Source: Bernardetia sp. ABR2-2B
GTDB lineage: Bacteria; Bacteroidota; Bacteroidia; Cytophagales; Bernardetiaceae
Length of the DNA: 64,000 nt
Direction: 5' to 3'
Assembly (NCBI RefSeq): GCF_037126435.1
Contig: NZ_CP147020.1
Location: 4,663,001-4,727,000, forward strand
In this document: one piece after another, positions 50,646-60,114 of the stretch
How positions within the stretch are numbered: position 1 is the stretch's first letter
How the letters are laid out: each line of letters opens with the position of its first letter
The notes under the pieces: generated by a model
Seen by the model: the letters and a program-made list of their open reading frames with translations, nothing else
The model's database searches: none
What the model was told of the DNA's origin: nothing
Translations under genes and position numbers: made by a program

Positions 50646-53114
50646 ATGTCAAAAAATCTCGTCATTGTAGAATCTCCAGCCAAAGCAAAAACCATTGAAA
50701 ATTATCTTGGAAAAGACTTTACGGTTACTTCCAGTTTCGGACACGTTCGGGATTTAGTGAAATCTAATGATGCCATTGATGTCGAAAATAATTTTGCGCC
50801 TACTTATATTGTTTCTAAAGACAAAGAAGATGTTATTCGTTCTCTTCGCAAACTCGCTAAAGGTGCAGAAACAGTATGGTTAGCGACAGATGATGACCGA
50901 GAAGGAGAAGCTATTTCGTGGCACTTGAAAGAGGCTTTGAATCTGGATGAGAAAAACATAAAGCGTATTATTTTTAGAGAAATTACCAAAACGGCTATCT
51001 TAAATGCTATTCAGAATCCTAGAACAATTGATGATGATTTGGTAAACGCACAACAGGCGAGGCGTATTTTGGATAGATTGGTAGGTTTTGAGCTTTCGCC
51101 AGTGCTTTGGAAAAAAGTAAAATATGGTCTTTCAGCAGGGCGTGTGCAGTCGGCTGCTGTTCGTGTAGTGGTAGAAAGAGAAAGAGAAATTGACAAGTTT
51201 AATGCAAAAGGATTTTATAAAGTAGATGCTATTTTTGATGTAGAAGACGGAAAAAAACTAAATGCAGAGCTTTCAAAACGTTTAGACGAAAAAACGAAAG
51301 CACAGCAGTTTTTGGAAAGTTGTGTAGCTGCAAATTTCAAAATTGATAACTTAGAGAAAAAACCAGCCAAAAAATCTCCTGCTGCTCCCTTCACTACCTC
51401 AACATTGCAACAAGAAGCAAGTAGGAAGTTGGGTTTTTCGGTTTCTCAAACAATGATGGTAGCCCAAAGATTGTATGAAGCAGGTCATATTTCGTATATG
51501 CGTACTGATTCGGTCAATCTTTCAGAAGAATCTCGCCAGAATGCAGCCAATGAAATAATAGCTTCATACGGAAAAGAATACGCTAAAAACCGTACATATA
51601 AAACAAAATCAAATTCAGCTCAAGAAGCTCACGAAGCTATCAAACCAACTAATTTTTCAAACCGTCAGCCTGTTTCGGATAATCAACAGCAACGACTTTA
51701 TGATTTGATTTGGAAACGTGCCATTGCCTCTCAAATGTCAGATGCAAAATTAGAAAGAACTCTTGTAACGATAGGAATCACAAAAGATGATGAGAAATTA
51801 AAAGAAACACTCAAAGCAACAGGCGAAATAATCATTTTTGAAGGATTTTTAAAGGTCTATTTGGAATCAAAAGATGATGATGATGACGAAGAAAGTAGCG
51901 AAACAAAAGGAGTTTTGCCTCCTCTCAAAATTGGACAAGGTTTAGATTTAGAGCTCATGACAGCTACCGAACGCTTTACTCGTCCGAAGGCTCGTTTTAC
52001 GGAAGCCTCTTTAGTAAAAGAATTAGAAGACAAAGGCATTGGTCGTCCTTCTACGTATGCTCCGACTATTTCGACGATTCAGAAAAGGGAATATGTAGTC
52101 AAAGAAGCTAGAGATGGCGTAAAAAGAGAGTATTCTGTTCTTACTTTGAAGAATGACAAAATCACGAACAAGACAAAAACAGAAACAACAGGAGCAGAAA
52201 AAAACAAACTTTTTCCAACTAATATGGGAATGGTTGTAAATGATTTCTTGGTAGGGAATTTTCCAGATATTGTAGATTTGACTTTTACAGCACAGGTAGA
52301 ATCAGAGTTTGATAAAATTGCTGATGGAAACTTAGAGTGGGAAAAGATGCTCAAATCTTTCTACGGACAATTCCATCCACAGGTAGTAAAAGTAGGAGAA
52401 GATGGAGAATATGCCAATACAGCTAGAGAACTCGGAAAAGACCCAAAAACAGGGCGAGTAATACAGGCAAGAATGGGACGCTATGGCGCACTCGTAGAAA
52501 AACTACCTTTAGACCCTGATGACCCAGAACAAAAACCAGATTTTGCTTCTCTTTTAAAGGGACAATATTTGGATAAAATCACACTTGAAGAAGCATTAGA
52601 GCTTTTCAAACTTCCTCGTGATGTTGGAATGTTTGAAAATAAGAAAGTGGTGGCTGCTATTGGTCGTTTTGGTCCTTATATTCGTCATGATAGTAAGTTT
52701 GTTTCTATTCCGAAAGAAGAAGACCCACTTACAATAAATGAAGAACGAGCAATAGAACTTATCAAGGAAAAACGAGAAAAAGATGCTAAGAAAATAATCA
52801 AGCTTTTTCCAGAAAATGAAGAAGTGCGTGTTCTTAATGGGCGTTGGGGTCCTTATATTGCTGTTGGAAAGCAGAACGTAAAGATTCCGAAAGATTTGGA
52901 TATTGAACCTGCTGATTTGACTTTAGAAAAATGTTTAGAACTTGCCGAAGCTGCACCTGAGAAAAAAGGAGGTAGATATGTAAAGAAAACTGCCACTAAA
53001 AAAGCTCCTGCAAAGAAGAAAGCAACGACTAAGAAAACAACAGCGAAAAAAACTACCACAGCAAAAAAAACAGCTGCAAAGAAAACAACGACAAGAAAAA
53101 AGAAAACAGATTAA
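50646..53114 (+). CDS. topA: DNA topoisomerase I
   Basis: An 822-residue type IA topoisomerase relaxing negative supercoils. The Toprim domain (residues 1-145) has the glutamate E9 in VIVESPAKAKT and the acidic triad in ATDDDREGEA (80-89). The active-site tyrosine is Y284 in GHISYMRTDSVNLS. After the core come topoisomerase C-terminal repeats of the 'RMGRYGALVEK', 'IGRFGPYIRH' and 'GRWGPYIAVG' form, in place of Cys4 zinc fingers. The last 45 residues are a Lys/Ala/Thr-rich, histone-H1-like tail (KKAPAKKKATTKKTTAKKTT), likely to bind DNA non-specifically. The gene is a single transcript with its own promoter and terminator. Confidence 0.96.
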   Translation: MSKNLVIVESPAKAKTIENYLGKDFTVTSSFGHVRDLVKSNDAIDVENNFAPTYIVSKDKEDVIRSLRKLAKGAETVWLATDDDREGEAISWHLKEALNLDEKNIKRIIFREITKTAILNAIQNPRTIDDDLVNAQQARRILDRLVGFELSPVLWKKVKYGLSAGRVQSAAVRVVVEREREIDKFNAKGFYKVDAIFDVEDGKKLNAELSKRLDEKTKAQQFLESCVAANFKIDNLEKKPAKKSPAAPFTTSTLQQEASRKLGFSVSQTMMVAQRLYEAGHISYMRTDSVNLSEESRQNAANEIIASYGKEYAKNRTYKTKSNSAQEAHEAIKPTNFSNRQPVSDNQQQRLYDLIWKRAIASQMSDAKLERTLVTIGITKDDEKLKETLKATGEIIIFEGFLKVYLESKDDDDDEESSETKGVLPPLKIGQGLDLELMTATERFTRPKARFTEASLVKELEDKGIGRPSTYAPTISTIQKREYVVKEARDGVKREYSVLTLKNDKITNKTKTETTGAEKNKLFPTNMGMVVNDFLVGNFPDIVDLTFTAQVESEFDKIADGNLEWEKMLKSFYGQFHPQVVKVGEDGEYANTARELGKDPKTGRVIQARMGRYGALVEKLPLDPDDPEQKPDFASLLKGQYLDKITLEEALELFKLPRDVGMFENKKVVAAIGRFGPYIRHDSKFVSIPKEEDPLTINEERAIELIKEKREKDAKKIIKLFPENEEVRVLNGRWGPYIAVGKQNVKIPKDLDIEPADLTLEKCLELAEAAPEKKGGRYVKKTATKKAPAKKKATTKKTTAKKTTTAKKTAAKKTTTRKKKTD

Positions 53115-53150
53115 TCTCTGAACCTTTTTTATAGACTCAAGCAAACAGAG

Positions 53151-53197
53151 AAACCACCTTTAAAACTAAATTAAAAGTTTTGAAGGTGGTTTTTTTA
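53151..53197 (+). terminator. Terminator of topA
   Basis: AAACCACCTT pairs with AAGGTGGTTT, AAAACT/AGTTTT continues inward, and a T-run follows. It lies 36 bp past the topA stop and 32 bp before the stop of the convergent WG-repeat gene, whose transcript it could also end. Confidence 0.8.
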
Positions 53198-53228
53198 TTA
53201 CAACAGCTTTCAAATAACCAGTAGCATT

Positions 53229-56200
53229 CTACCAATCTCCATTGCTTTCATCAAAAAAGTCTAGCTCATTTTTTTGCTTTTCTTTCCTACCACTTTTATT
53301 GATATAATAACGTTCGCCATCTTTTTCTACTAGAGCCTGTCCAGTAGTTCCGAATGCTTCAGCAAAGTCATAGATAAGAGGAATAATTATCTTTCCTGCT
53401 TTATCTACATATCCCCATTTATCGCCTTTTCTGATTGCAATTGGACTTTCTTCTGTTGTTCCAACATCATCATATTCTGTACTGATTACTTCTTCTGCAT
53501 CTTCATTCACAAATCCTTTTTTACCATCTTTAGCTACTTCTAAAAGACCATTAATAAAAACAGAGCTTACCGAAGAGTAATAATTTGGATTTATTTTTTT
53601 CTCTCCATTCGTACGCAAGTCTAAGAAGCCATAATTCATAACACCATTTATATTTTCAGCTATAATTATAATGTTGTTATTGTTAGTAAAACGAATTTGG
53701 TCGTAAATAATAGGAACAATCTCTTCCCCTTTATGATTAATAATTCCCCATTTACCGTTTTTCTTTACTTCTGCTCGTCCGTTTTTAAAATTTCCTGCCT
53801 GTTCGAATTCGATGGGAAGAATTATTTTAGAATCTGTACTGACATATCCACTTTTTCCGTTTAGAGTAACTTTTGCAAACCCTTCTGAAAAGTTATCAAT
53901 TTGGTCGTAAATAATAGGAACTAGTATCTTTCCTTCCATATCTATGATTCCCCACTTTCCATTCTGTTCTACCTTTGCATAACCAGCAAGAGGCTCTACA
54001 TCTTCTCCAAAACCAGAGCTTTGAGGATAAATGTAAAAGAAAGATTCAGCATTATCATATTTTAGAGGAATAGCTAGAGTTTCAGTTTTTGTATTGAAAT
54101 AACCATATTTTCCTTCTTTTTTTACTCTTTTTAGAATAGCATTATTTGCCATCAGCATATAATCAACATTATCAAAATTATATTCAATGATTTCATTTTT
54201 GCTATTGAGATAGTTCCAATGCCCTGCTCTTTCTAAGAAAATTCTGTTTCTTCCTACTGTTGAGCTGATTTTATCATAGGCAAAAGGCATTATATTTTCA
54301 TTCTCAACGTGAAGACCCATTTTTCCATTTGTTTCATCCTCTGTCCACATAAATGGTATTTCATCTATATCAATAAAAATATCCGAAGCCGAAGCCACTT
54401 GTAGATAACGATTTCCAAACTTGTCGATAGATTGCCAGTCGTCGCCATATTTTACCCAGCCTTGTTCGTCTAAGAAAGGCAATGCACCATCATAATTAAA
54501 TTCTATAAACGGACTTCCACTAATTGAAATATAGCCCCATTTTCCATCTTGCTTGACGGCTGCAAAACCTTCTGAAAAGGAATAAGCTTCCTCAAATTTT
54601 GGTGGAATAAGCCAGTTTCCATCTGCAGATAAATACCCATATTTTGATTTTTTGTTGCCTTCTTTTTCATACTCTTGAGCTAGTGCAAGTCCGTTCTGAA
54701 ATGATTCTACCTGTTTGTATTTGGGTTCTATCAGCCATTTTCCTTTTTTATCGATAAAACCCCATTTTCCATCTTGCTTTACGGCTGCAAAATCAGAAGA
54801 AAAAGATTTTGCATCTTGATACTTTTTCTTCATTTTCTTTCCTTTTTCGTTGATATAAGTATATGTTCCGTCGTGGTATTTTGCCAACAAGAATCCATCA
54901 GAGTAAGGATAAATATAATCCCATCTGAACTTGCTAAGTGGTTTGCCTTCTCTTTTTATGATACCAAAGTTTCCATTGATACGAGCTACTGCATCTCCTC
55001 TAAAAAACTGTCCTATCTCATCATAGGTAATAGGAACAGTAACTTTGCCCTTCGAATTCATTAATCCAATTTTTCCATCTTGATATACTTTTAGATAATC
55101 ATTACTTAGCTTTTCTATTTTATCAAAAGTGGGTTTTTGTAGAATTTTTCCAGTTGGGCTAATTGCTCCCCAGTGTTTGTTTTTCTTTACCAAAATAAGG
55201 TTGTCTTTATAAAAAATATCAACTTCATCATATTGAGTTGGAGCAATAATTTTTCCATTTTCTCCCATAAAACCATACTTATTTAGCTTTCTTATCCACG
55301 CCAAATTTTCTGTAATAAAATGAATCTCGTCGTACTCTAAAGGGACAATGAGTTCTCCTTTTTGATTGATTGCGCCCCAATGGTCGTTCTTTTTAACGTG
55401 CGCAATTCCATTTTCAAAATCATCTATTTCTTGATAAATAATAGGAGTAATTAATTTTCCTTCTTTGTTCATTAATCCAAAAAGATTGTCTTGATGTACT
55501 TTAGCCAATCCATCAATGAAAGGTTCATAAACTGGATAAGGAGATTTTAATACTTGATTTCCTTTTTTATCAATAAAATACCAAGCTGTATCTTTTCTAA
55601 CTGCACCTAATCCTTCTGAAAAATATTTTGCTTCATCATAAAGAAAATCTACAATGGTTTCGCCTTTTTCGTTGATATAACCCCACTTATTCGTATTGTT
55701 TTTTGAGCTTTCTTCTGTTCTGACTTCTGCTACTCCTTCATAAAAAAAAGGAATATCTTTATAAATTACTTTTACTACTTCTTTTCCCTCTTTGTTTATT
55801 TTTCCCCAAAGGTTATTTTTCTGAACTAATGCTGTTCCTTTTTCAAAGTCTTTTGCATTCTGATAAATAAATGGAATAATTTCTTCTCCTTTTTTATTAA
55901 TAAAGCCATATTTACCCTCTTTTCTGACATAAGCCAACTCTTCTGAAAAATTATAAGCATCATCATACTTCAAATCAATGACTAAATCTCCTGCTAAGTT
56001 TACAAAACCAACAAGATTATTCTTTTGTACTCTTGCCATTCCATCTTTAAAAGGATAAGCGTATGAATATTCAAAAGGCACAATAGATACGTTTTGAACA
56101 TCAATAAAACCTGCTCTTCCCTCCAAACGGGCAACTGCTCTTCCTTCTTTGAATGAACCTAACTCTTGATAGATAATTGGAATAAATTCTTCTCCTTCTT

Positions 56201-56501
56201 CGTTGATATAACCCCAACGACCGTTTTTCTTAACTCTAGCTACATTGATAGTCTTGTTTTCTGCATTCTTGATTTGCTCAAAGTCCATCGCTTGACTATA
56301 GTGAGCAGCAATAAGAATCATTCCTGTTTTTTTATCTTTATAGCCATATTTTTGTGTTTCTCCATCATCATTACTTTGATGAAAAGGAGTCAAATCTTGA
56401 CTATATAAATCAACTGAAAAGAAGAAAAATAAAATAAATAAGGTCAAAGCTGTAAGTAGTTGTTGGCAGACAGAAGAAAGACGTGTTAGATAAATATTCA
56501 T
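53229..56501 (-). CDS. Large WG-repeat protein, exported
   Basis: About 1090 residues from the ATG at 56501; a TTG 78 bp upstream is less likely. A signal peptide (LLTALTLFILFFFFSVDLYS) precedes more than twenty WG-type repeats of about 45 residues, recognisable as WGYINEKGE, YGFINKKGE, WGKINKEGK, FGLMNKEGK, WGAINQKGE, WGFIDKKGKW, WGYISISGS and so on, each with an 'A.V....G.FG' or 'V.F.YDE' strand. Repeats are regular to the end and there is no sorting domain. Known: WG-repeat proteins are abundant in Bacteroidota and Firmicutes and of unproved function. The protein probably forms a long beta-rich solenoid in the periplasm. Related to the partial protein at the window start. Confidence 0.9.
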   Translation of the reverse strand: MNIYLTRLSSVCQQLLTALTLFILFFFFSVDLYSQDLTPFHQSNDDGETQKYGYKDKKTGMILIAAHYSQAMDFEQIKNAENKTINVARVKKNGRWGYINEEGEEFIPIIYQELGSFKEGRAVARLEGRAGFIDVQNVSIVPFEYSYAYPFKDGMARVQKNNLVGFVNLAGDLVIDLKYDDAYNFSEELAYVRKEGKYGFINKKGEEIIPFIYQNAKDFEKGTALVQKNNLWGKINKEGKEVVKVIYKDIPFFYEGVAEVRTEESSKNNTNKWGYINEKGETIVDFLYDEAKYFSEGLGAVRKDTAWYFIDKKGNQVLKSPYPVYEPFIDGLAKVHQDNLFGLMNKEGKLITPIIYQEIDDFENGIAHVKKNDHWGAINQKGELIVPLEYDEIHFITENLAWIRKLNKYGFMGENGKIIAPTQYDEVDIFYKDNLILVKKNKHWGAISPTGKILQKPTFDKIEKLSNDYLKVYQDGKIGLMNSKGKVTVPITYDEIGQFFRGDAVARINGNFGIIKREGKPLSKFRWDYIYPYSDGFLLAKYHDGTYTYINEKGKKMKKKYQDAKSFSSDFAAVKQDGKWGFIDKKGKWLIEPKYKQVESFQNGLALAQEYEKEGNKKSKYGYLSADGNWLIPPKFEEAYSFSEGFAAVKQDGKWGYISISGSPFIEFNYDGALPFLDEQGWVKYGDDWQSIDKFGNRYLQVASASDIFIDIDEIPFMWTEDETNGKMGLHVENENIMPFAYDKISSTVGRNRIFLERAGHWNYLNSKNEIIEYNFDNVDYMLMANNAILKRVKKEGKYGYFNTKTETLAIPLKYDNAESFFYIYPQSSGFGEDVEPLAGYAKVEQNGKWGIIDMEGKILVPIIYDQIDNFSEGFAKVTLNGKSGYVSTDSKIILPIEFEQAGNFKNGRAEVKKNGKWGIINHKGEEIVPIIYDQIRFTNNNNIIIIAENINGVMNYGFLDLRTNGEKKINPNYYSSVSSVFINGLLEVAKDGKKGFVNEDAEEVISTEYDDVGTTEESPIAIRKGDKWGYVDKAGKIIIPLIYDFAEAFGTTGQALVEKDGERYYINKSGRKEKQKNELDFFDESNGDW

Positions 56502-56735
56502 GCAAATAGTGGTTAGGCTCAAAACAATTTTCTCATTTCTAAAACTATAATTGAACAGAAAAATAGCAAGGTAAGTCAAATTTAGGACTTCATAAAACTA
56601 ATTTATAGTAGTTTGGGCAAAGAAACAAATCAAAATCCTTTTTTACTTTTTTATTTAATGATAGTTTGTGTTTTTATTACTACATTCAAACTAAAATAGT
56701 ATATTTACTTTCTTACTTTATAGACTATAAAGCTG

Positions 56736-56743
56736 TACCTTTG
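56736..56743 (+). promoter_or_regulatory. -7 box TACCTTTG upstream of the type IX cargo gene
   Basis: TACCTTTGTA fits TAnnTTTG, 35 nt before the ATG at 56778. Confidence 0.5.
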
Positions 56744-56777
56744 TAACATCAAAATTATTATAATTAAATTAAAAAAT

Positions 56778-58244
56778 ATGAAATTAAGATTACTTACAGC
56801 AAATGATAGTTTGTTCGGGATTTGTTTCGCTCTTTTATTAGCTTTCTTTCCATTATTTGTATTTGGACAAGTAAATCCTCCTGTTGCAAATTATTCTACG
56901 TATTGCAAAGGAGAAAGTATGCCTATTTCAGCTACTTCTTCTACTCCAAACGCACAGATAGAGTGGTATATGGATGCTAATATAAATAATACTCAACCTT
57001 TTACAGTTTCTCAAAATGGAGAAGTATTTCCTTTGGATTCTATAATTACTTTTGGCTTAGGAACAAATACAGTTTACGCTGTTGCTTCACTTGGTAGCTC
57101 TAAAAGCAGTAGTATAGAAGTTCCTATTACAATTAATAAAGCTCCTGTTGTTATTGCTATTGAATCTGATAATTGCATGTTGTACGAAGGAGATAATGTT
57201 GTTTTTTCTCCTATTTTGGAAAACCCAAATGAAAACTATACATACGAGTGGCGTAAGATAAAAACGAAAGCTCTACAAGAAATTACAAACCCTCAAGTTT
57301 TGAGTACGAATAAAGATTTTTCTAAATCTTCATTATCGGATAATGATGCAGGAGTTTATCAGCTTACTGTATGGAACGAAACTCGTACTTGTGCTGCTAA
57401 AATAGAATCTCCTCATCTCATTCTACGTGATGGATGTAACGAAGATTACCCTATTCCAGTAGGAATAGATGAAGGTGGTAACCATGCTGTACTAACTCAA
57501 AATTTGAGTAGTAGCTATTATATTAATGATGAAAATGGAAGTTTTAATTTTGTATTTGAGGAAAGATACAGAGCAGGTATATTAACAGCATATTTATATA
57601 GTTGGCAACGTTGTAAATTAGGCAGTTTTACATTAAACAAAAAATTAGGAAGTAATTGGTATTCACTTTATATAGGAATGCTTGCAATACCTGAGGCATC
57701 TTATGTTCTTGAAGTATTTGATGAAAACGGAACTCGTACAGTAGCCAAATTTAAGTTCAAGGTAAAAGATTTACAAGCTTATATAATAGAAATACCTTCT
57801 ACTTACTGTAAAGGTTGGAATACTCAATTTGAAGGATTCATAAGAGGTGGAATTGCGAATTATACAACCATATGGTACACTACGACTACTCCAGATAATT
57901 CTCCTCCTTCTCAAAATGCGAATTGGGAGATTTTGGGTTGGAATAAAACAGAACGTAGTAGAAGACCTAAGATGGAATTTAATACTAATCTATCTAAAAC
58001 TCATTGGGTCAAAACTAAGGTAATTGATTCTAGAGGATGTTCAAGCGAAAGTACCATATATAAAATAGAACCTGAACTATCACAAGAACCCATTATAGAT
58101 TTGAATGATGGAAGAGAGCGTTTGTCTAAAGCCGAGTATTTTCAAACAGAATCTAATTCTTCTCTTCTAAAAGGTGTAAATATTGACTCTTATTATTTTA
58201 AAGTAAATAGAGATACTACTTCTGATGTTGTATATCTATTTTGA
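56778..58244 (+). CDS. N-terminal fragment of secreted Ig/PKD-like protein
   Basis: 488 residues with a Sec signal (FALLLAFFPLFVFGQ) followed by Ig-like or SprB-like units: two 'YCKGES' cysteines near residue 40 and a further 'TYCKGWNTQFEGFIRGG' unit near 345, the type of domain found in adhesins of gliding Bacteroidota. It has no sorting domain of its own, because it stops at TGA 58242-58244 in the middle of an AEYF-type repeat unit whose continuation is in the next frame. As it stands, it would not be exported by the type IX machinery. Confidence 0.7.
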   Translation: MKLRLLTANDSLFGICFALLLAFFPLFVFGQVNPPVANYSTYCKGESMPISATSSTPNAQIEWYMDANINNTQPFTVSQNGEVFPLDSIITFGLGTNTVYAVASLGSSKSSSIEVPITINKAPVVIAIESDNCMLYEGDNVVFSPILENPNENYTYEWRKIKTKALQEITNPQVLSTNKDFSKSSLSDNDAGVYQLTVWNETRTCAAKIESPHLILRDGCNEDYPIPVGIDEGGNHAVLTQNLSSSYYINDENGSFNFVFEERYRAGILTAYLYSWQRCKLGSFTLNKKLGSNWYSLYIGMLAIPEASYVLEVFDENGTRTVAKFKFKVKDLQAYIIEIPSTYCKGWNTQFEGFIRGGIANYTTIWYTTTTPDNSPPSQNANWEILGWNKTERSRRPKMEFNTNLSKTHWVKTKVIDSRGCSSESTIYKIEPELSQEPIIDLNDGRERLSKAEYFQTESNSSLLKGVNIDSYYFKVNRDTTSDVVYLF

Positions 58245-59638
58245 AACCAGATGGAATTAATAATGCTCCCAAAACAGTTCTGAAATCTCTTCGATTTACG
58301 GCTTCTGAATTTCAAGACCTACAACTCAAAAAGGAAGATTTTTTACTTAATCAATTAACAACAGTTCCTAATAAATTCTATATTGGTGTAAATTCTAATA
58401 CTAATAGTCTCTTTGTAAAAAGGGGTTGTAACTATACTATAGAAGATAATACGGCTTGGGAAACAGCAGAAGGAAAATGGCAACCTCTCTCTACACCTGT
58501 TTCAGAGGGAGGTTTAGAAATACCTACATCATTTGCAATACGTCCAGTTTTTCATACAAAACCCAAAACAGATTTTATAGCTGATTTGACTTTAGCTTTT
58601 CTAAATGAAGAGATAGAGTTTAGAGATATTTCGGAAGCCGATCCTGAAAACTATGAATGGAATTTGGAAGGTGCATCAGTTACTCAATCTACAAACTCTA
58701 CCTTTACGACCAAGTATAGTCAAGAAGGAGATTATGATGTTTCACTCATAACAAGTAATGTTTCTGGTATAGATACGCTCACAAAATCAAATTACATTAA
58801 AGTAATAGAAAAGTATTCTAAACTAATTAATACAGAAGGAACAAAGAAAGCATCAAAAAATAATGATGGTTTTATAGCAGGGCATAACTCTAAAAAGGAT
58901 AAAGCTAAGGCTGAGTATTTTTCTAATTATGAAGACAAATTTCTGCAAGGAGCAGAAATCTATTTGGGAGGAATTGATATACAAGGAAAACAGAAAGGTA
59001 AATTTGTTCGTATTTATGTTATGTCTGCTAGTTCTGACGACCAATCCCCAGACTTAATCTTAGATTCTGTCTATGTGCCTCTTGATAAAGTTACAGGCTC
59101 AATAAGCAAACATGGTTTTCTTAGAGTTTCTTTTGATGCAGCTATCGAAGTGCCAAAAGATTTTTATATAAGTGTTGGTTTTGATTACTACTCCTATGAT
59201 GATTTTGCCAAATTTGAGTTTGCTGTTCTTACCACTCCTGCTACTGCTGAAAACGGCAATACTGCATGGGAACAATTAGCAAATGATACTTGGCAACCTT
59301 ATTCAAAACCAGAATCAGAAGGTGGAAGAGGGATTTCGGCAGCACATGCTATTTATCCAATCTTGACAGCCGATAGAGTTTTATCTTCAGAAGAAGAAAA
59401 TAGCTATGCAGAAAATATAAAACTATTTCCTAATCCAGCTTCTGATTTTATCAAAATAGAAACAAAAGAGATTCAATTAGAAAATTATTCTATTGTGGAT
59501 GTAATTGGAAAAACTATCAAAAATGGAGATTTATCAGAAAACACAACAGTACAAATTAATAGCTTGACAAAAGGACTTTATTTTATTCGTTTCAAGACAA
59601 ATAAAGGAATGATTACAAAGCGTTTTGTAGTGAAATAA
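58241..59638 (+). CDS. C-terminal fragment with type IX sorting domain
   Basis: 465 residues starting at a TTG that overlaps the previous stop by 4 bp; there is no signal peptide, so it depends on the upstream frame. It holds the end of one beta unit, a PKD domain (TKPKTDFIADLTLAFLNEE... YDVSLITSNVSG), a second AEYF unit, and the C-terminal sorting domain: KLFPNPASDFIKIETKE, VDVIGKTIKNG, TKGLYFIRFKTNKG and KRFVVK at the end. This type A domain directs passage through the type IX secretion system, of which porQ is encoded 3 kb downstream. Confidence 0.75.
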   Translation: MKPDGINNAPKTVLKSLRFTASEFQDLQLKKEDFLLNQLTTVPNKFYIGVNSNTNSLFVKRGCNYTIEDNTAWETAEGKWQPLSTPVSEGGLEIPTSFAIRPVFHTKPKTDFIADLTLAFLNEEIEFRDISEADPENYEWNLEGASVTQSTNSTFTTKYSQEGDYDVSLITSNVSGIDTLTKSNYIKVIEKYSKLINTEGTKKASKNNDGFIAGHNSKKDKAKAEYFSNYEDKFLQGAEIYLGGIDIQGKQKGKFVRIYVMSASSDDQSPDLILDSVYVPLDKVTGSISKHGFLRVSFDAAIEVPKDFYISVGFDYYSYDDFAKFEFAVLTTPATAENGNTAWEQLANDTWQPYSKPESEGGRGISAAHAIYPILTADRVLSSEEENSYAENIKLFPNPASDFIKIETKEIQLENYSIVDVIGKTIKNGDLSENTTVQINSLTKGLYFIRFKTNKGMITKRFVVK

Positions 59639-59675
59639 AAGAGGTTTTTTTTCAAGATTTTTGCTAGAAAATGAT

Positions 59676-59706
59676 AAAGTGTAGTTCTTTGTAGCTACGC
59701 TTTTTT
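59676..59706 (+). terminator. Terminator after the type IX cargo gene
   Basis: AAAGTGTAG pairs with CTACGCTTT (one G-U pair) across a 10-nt loop, then a run of six T. It is 38 bp past the stop codon and separates the cargo gene from folB. Confidence 0.7.
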
Positions 59707-59737
59707 ATTGAACATCATTCAAAATAATTAAATCAAT

Positions 59738-60100
59738 ATGGGAAAAATAGCCTTAGAAGAATTAGAGTTTTTTGCCAAACATGGCGTACATGAAGAAGAA
59801 CGAATTATTGGAAATCGTTACAGAATTGATGTTGAGGTAGAAGCAGATTTAGAACAAGCCTCAGAAAGTGATAATGTAAAAGATACCGTAGATTACGGGC
59901 ATTTATACAAAATTGTAGAGCGAGAAGTAAATACACCAGCCAAACTTTTGGAACACCTAGCAGGAAATATTTTGAAAGGTGTTTTAGAAGAAATATCAAA
60001 AGTAGATGCTGCAAAAGTGGTCGTACACAAATATAACGCACCGATTGGAGGTGTTTGTAAATGGTCTAAGGTTACCTTGGAAAGAAGCAGGAAGAAGTAG
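59738..60100 (+). CDS. folB: Dihydroneopterin aldolase
   Basis: A 120-residue FolB. It starts with KIALEELEFFAKHGVHEEER, has NRYRIDVEVEAD, DTVDYGHLYKIVEREVNTPA with the conserved tyrosine and glutamate of the active site, LLEHLAGNIL, and VVHKYNAPIGGVCKWSKVTLE with the catalytic lysine. It converts 7,8-dihydroneopterin to 6-hydroxymethyl-dihydropterin in folate synthesis, as a homo-octamer. It has no adjacent folate genes and seems to be a single-gene transcript. Confidence 0.93.
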   Translation: MGKIALEELEFFAKHGVHEEERIIGNRYRIDVEVEADLEQASESDNVKDTVDYGHLYKIVEREVNTPAKLLEHLAGNILKGVLEEISKVDAAKVVVHKYNAPIGGVCKWSKVTLERSRKK

Positions 60101-60114
60101 AGGAAATAACAAGA

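Larger units (their letters stand above)
56778..59638 (+). pseudogene. Frameshifted type IX secretion cargo protein (two halves)
   Basis: The frames 56778-58244 and 58241-59638 together read as one protein of about 953 residues broken by a -1 change near 58238-58244. The left frame ends in SDVVYLF just where the right one begins KPDGINNAPKTV. The homologous unit in the right half (AEYFSNYEDKFLQGAEIYL to FYISVGFDYY) runs unbroken, whereas the corresponding unit AEYFQTESNSSLLKG to KFYIGVN spans the break. One extra T in the TTTT at 58236-58239 would restore the frame. It is either a real mutation or an assembly error. Confidence 0.65.

Noticed and set aside
53151-53197. Repeated A/T-rich hairpins as part of a CRISPR array
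   Set aside because: Hairpins through the window have different stems, are not regularly spaced and are single; no direct-repeat/spacer pattern or cas gene.
58230-58250. Programmed -1 frameshift at the cargo-gene junction
   Set aside because: The site TATTTTGA is not a slippery X-XXY-YYZ heptamer and no obvious downstream structure is seen; mutation or assembly error is simpler.
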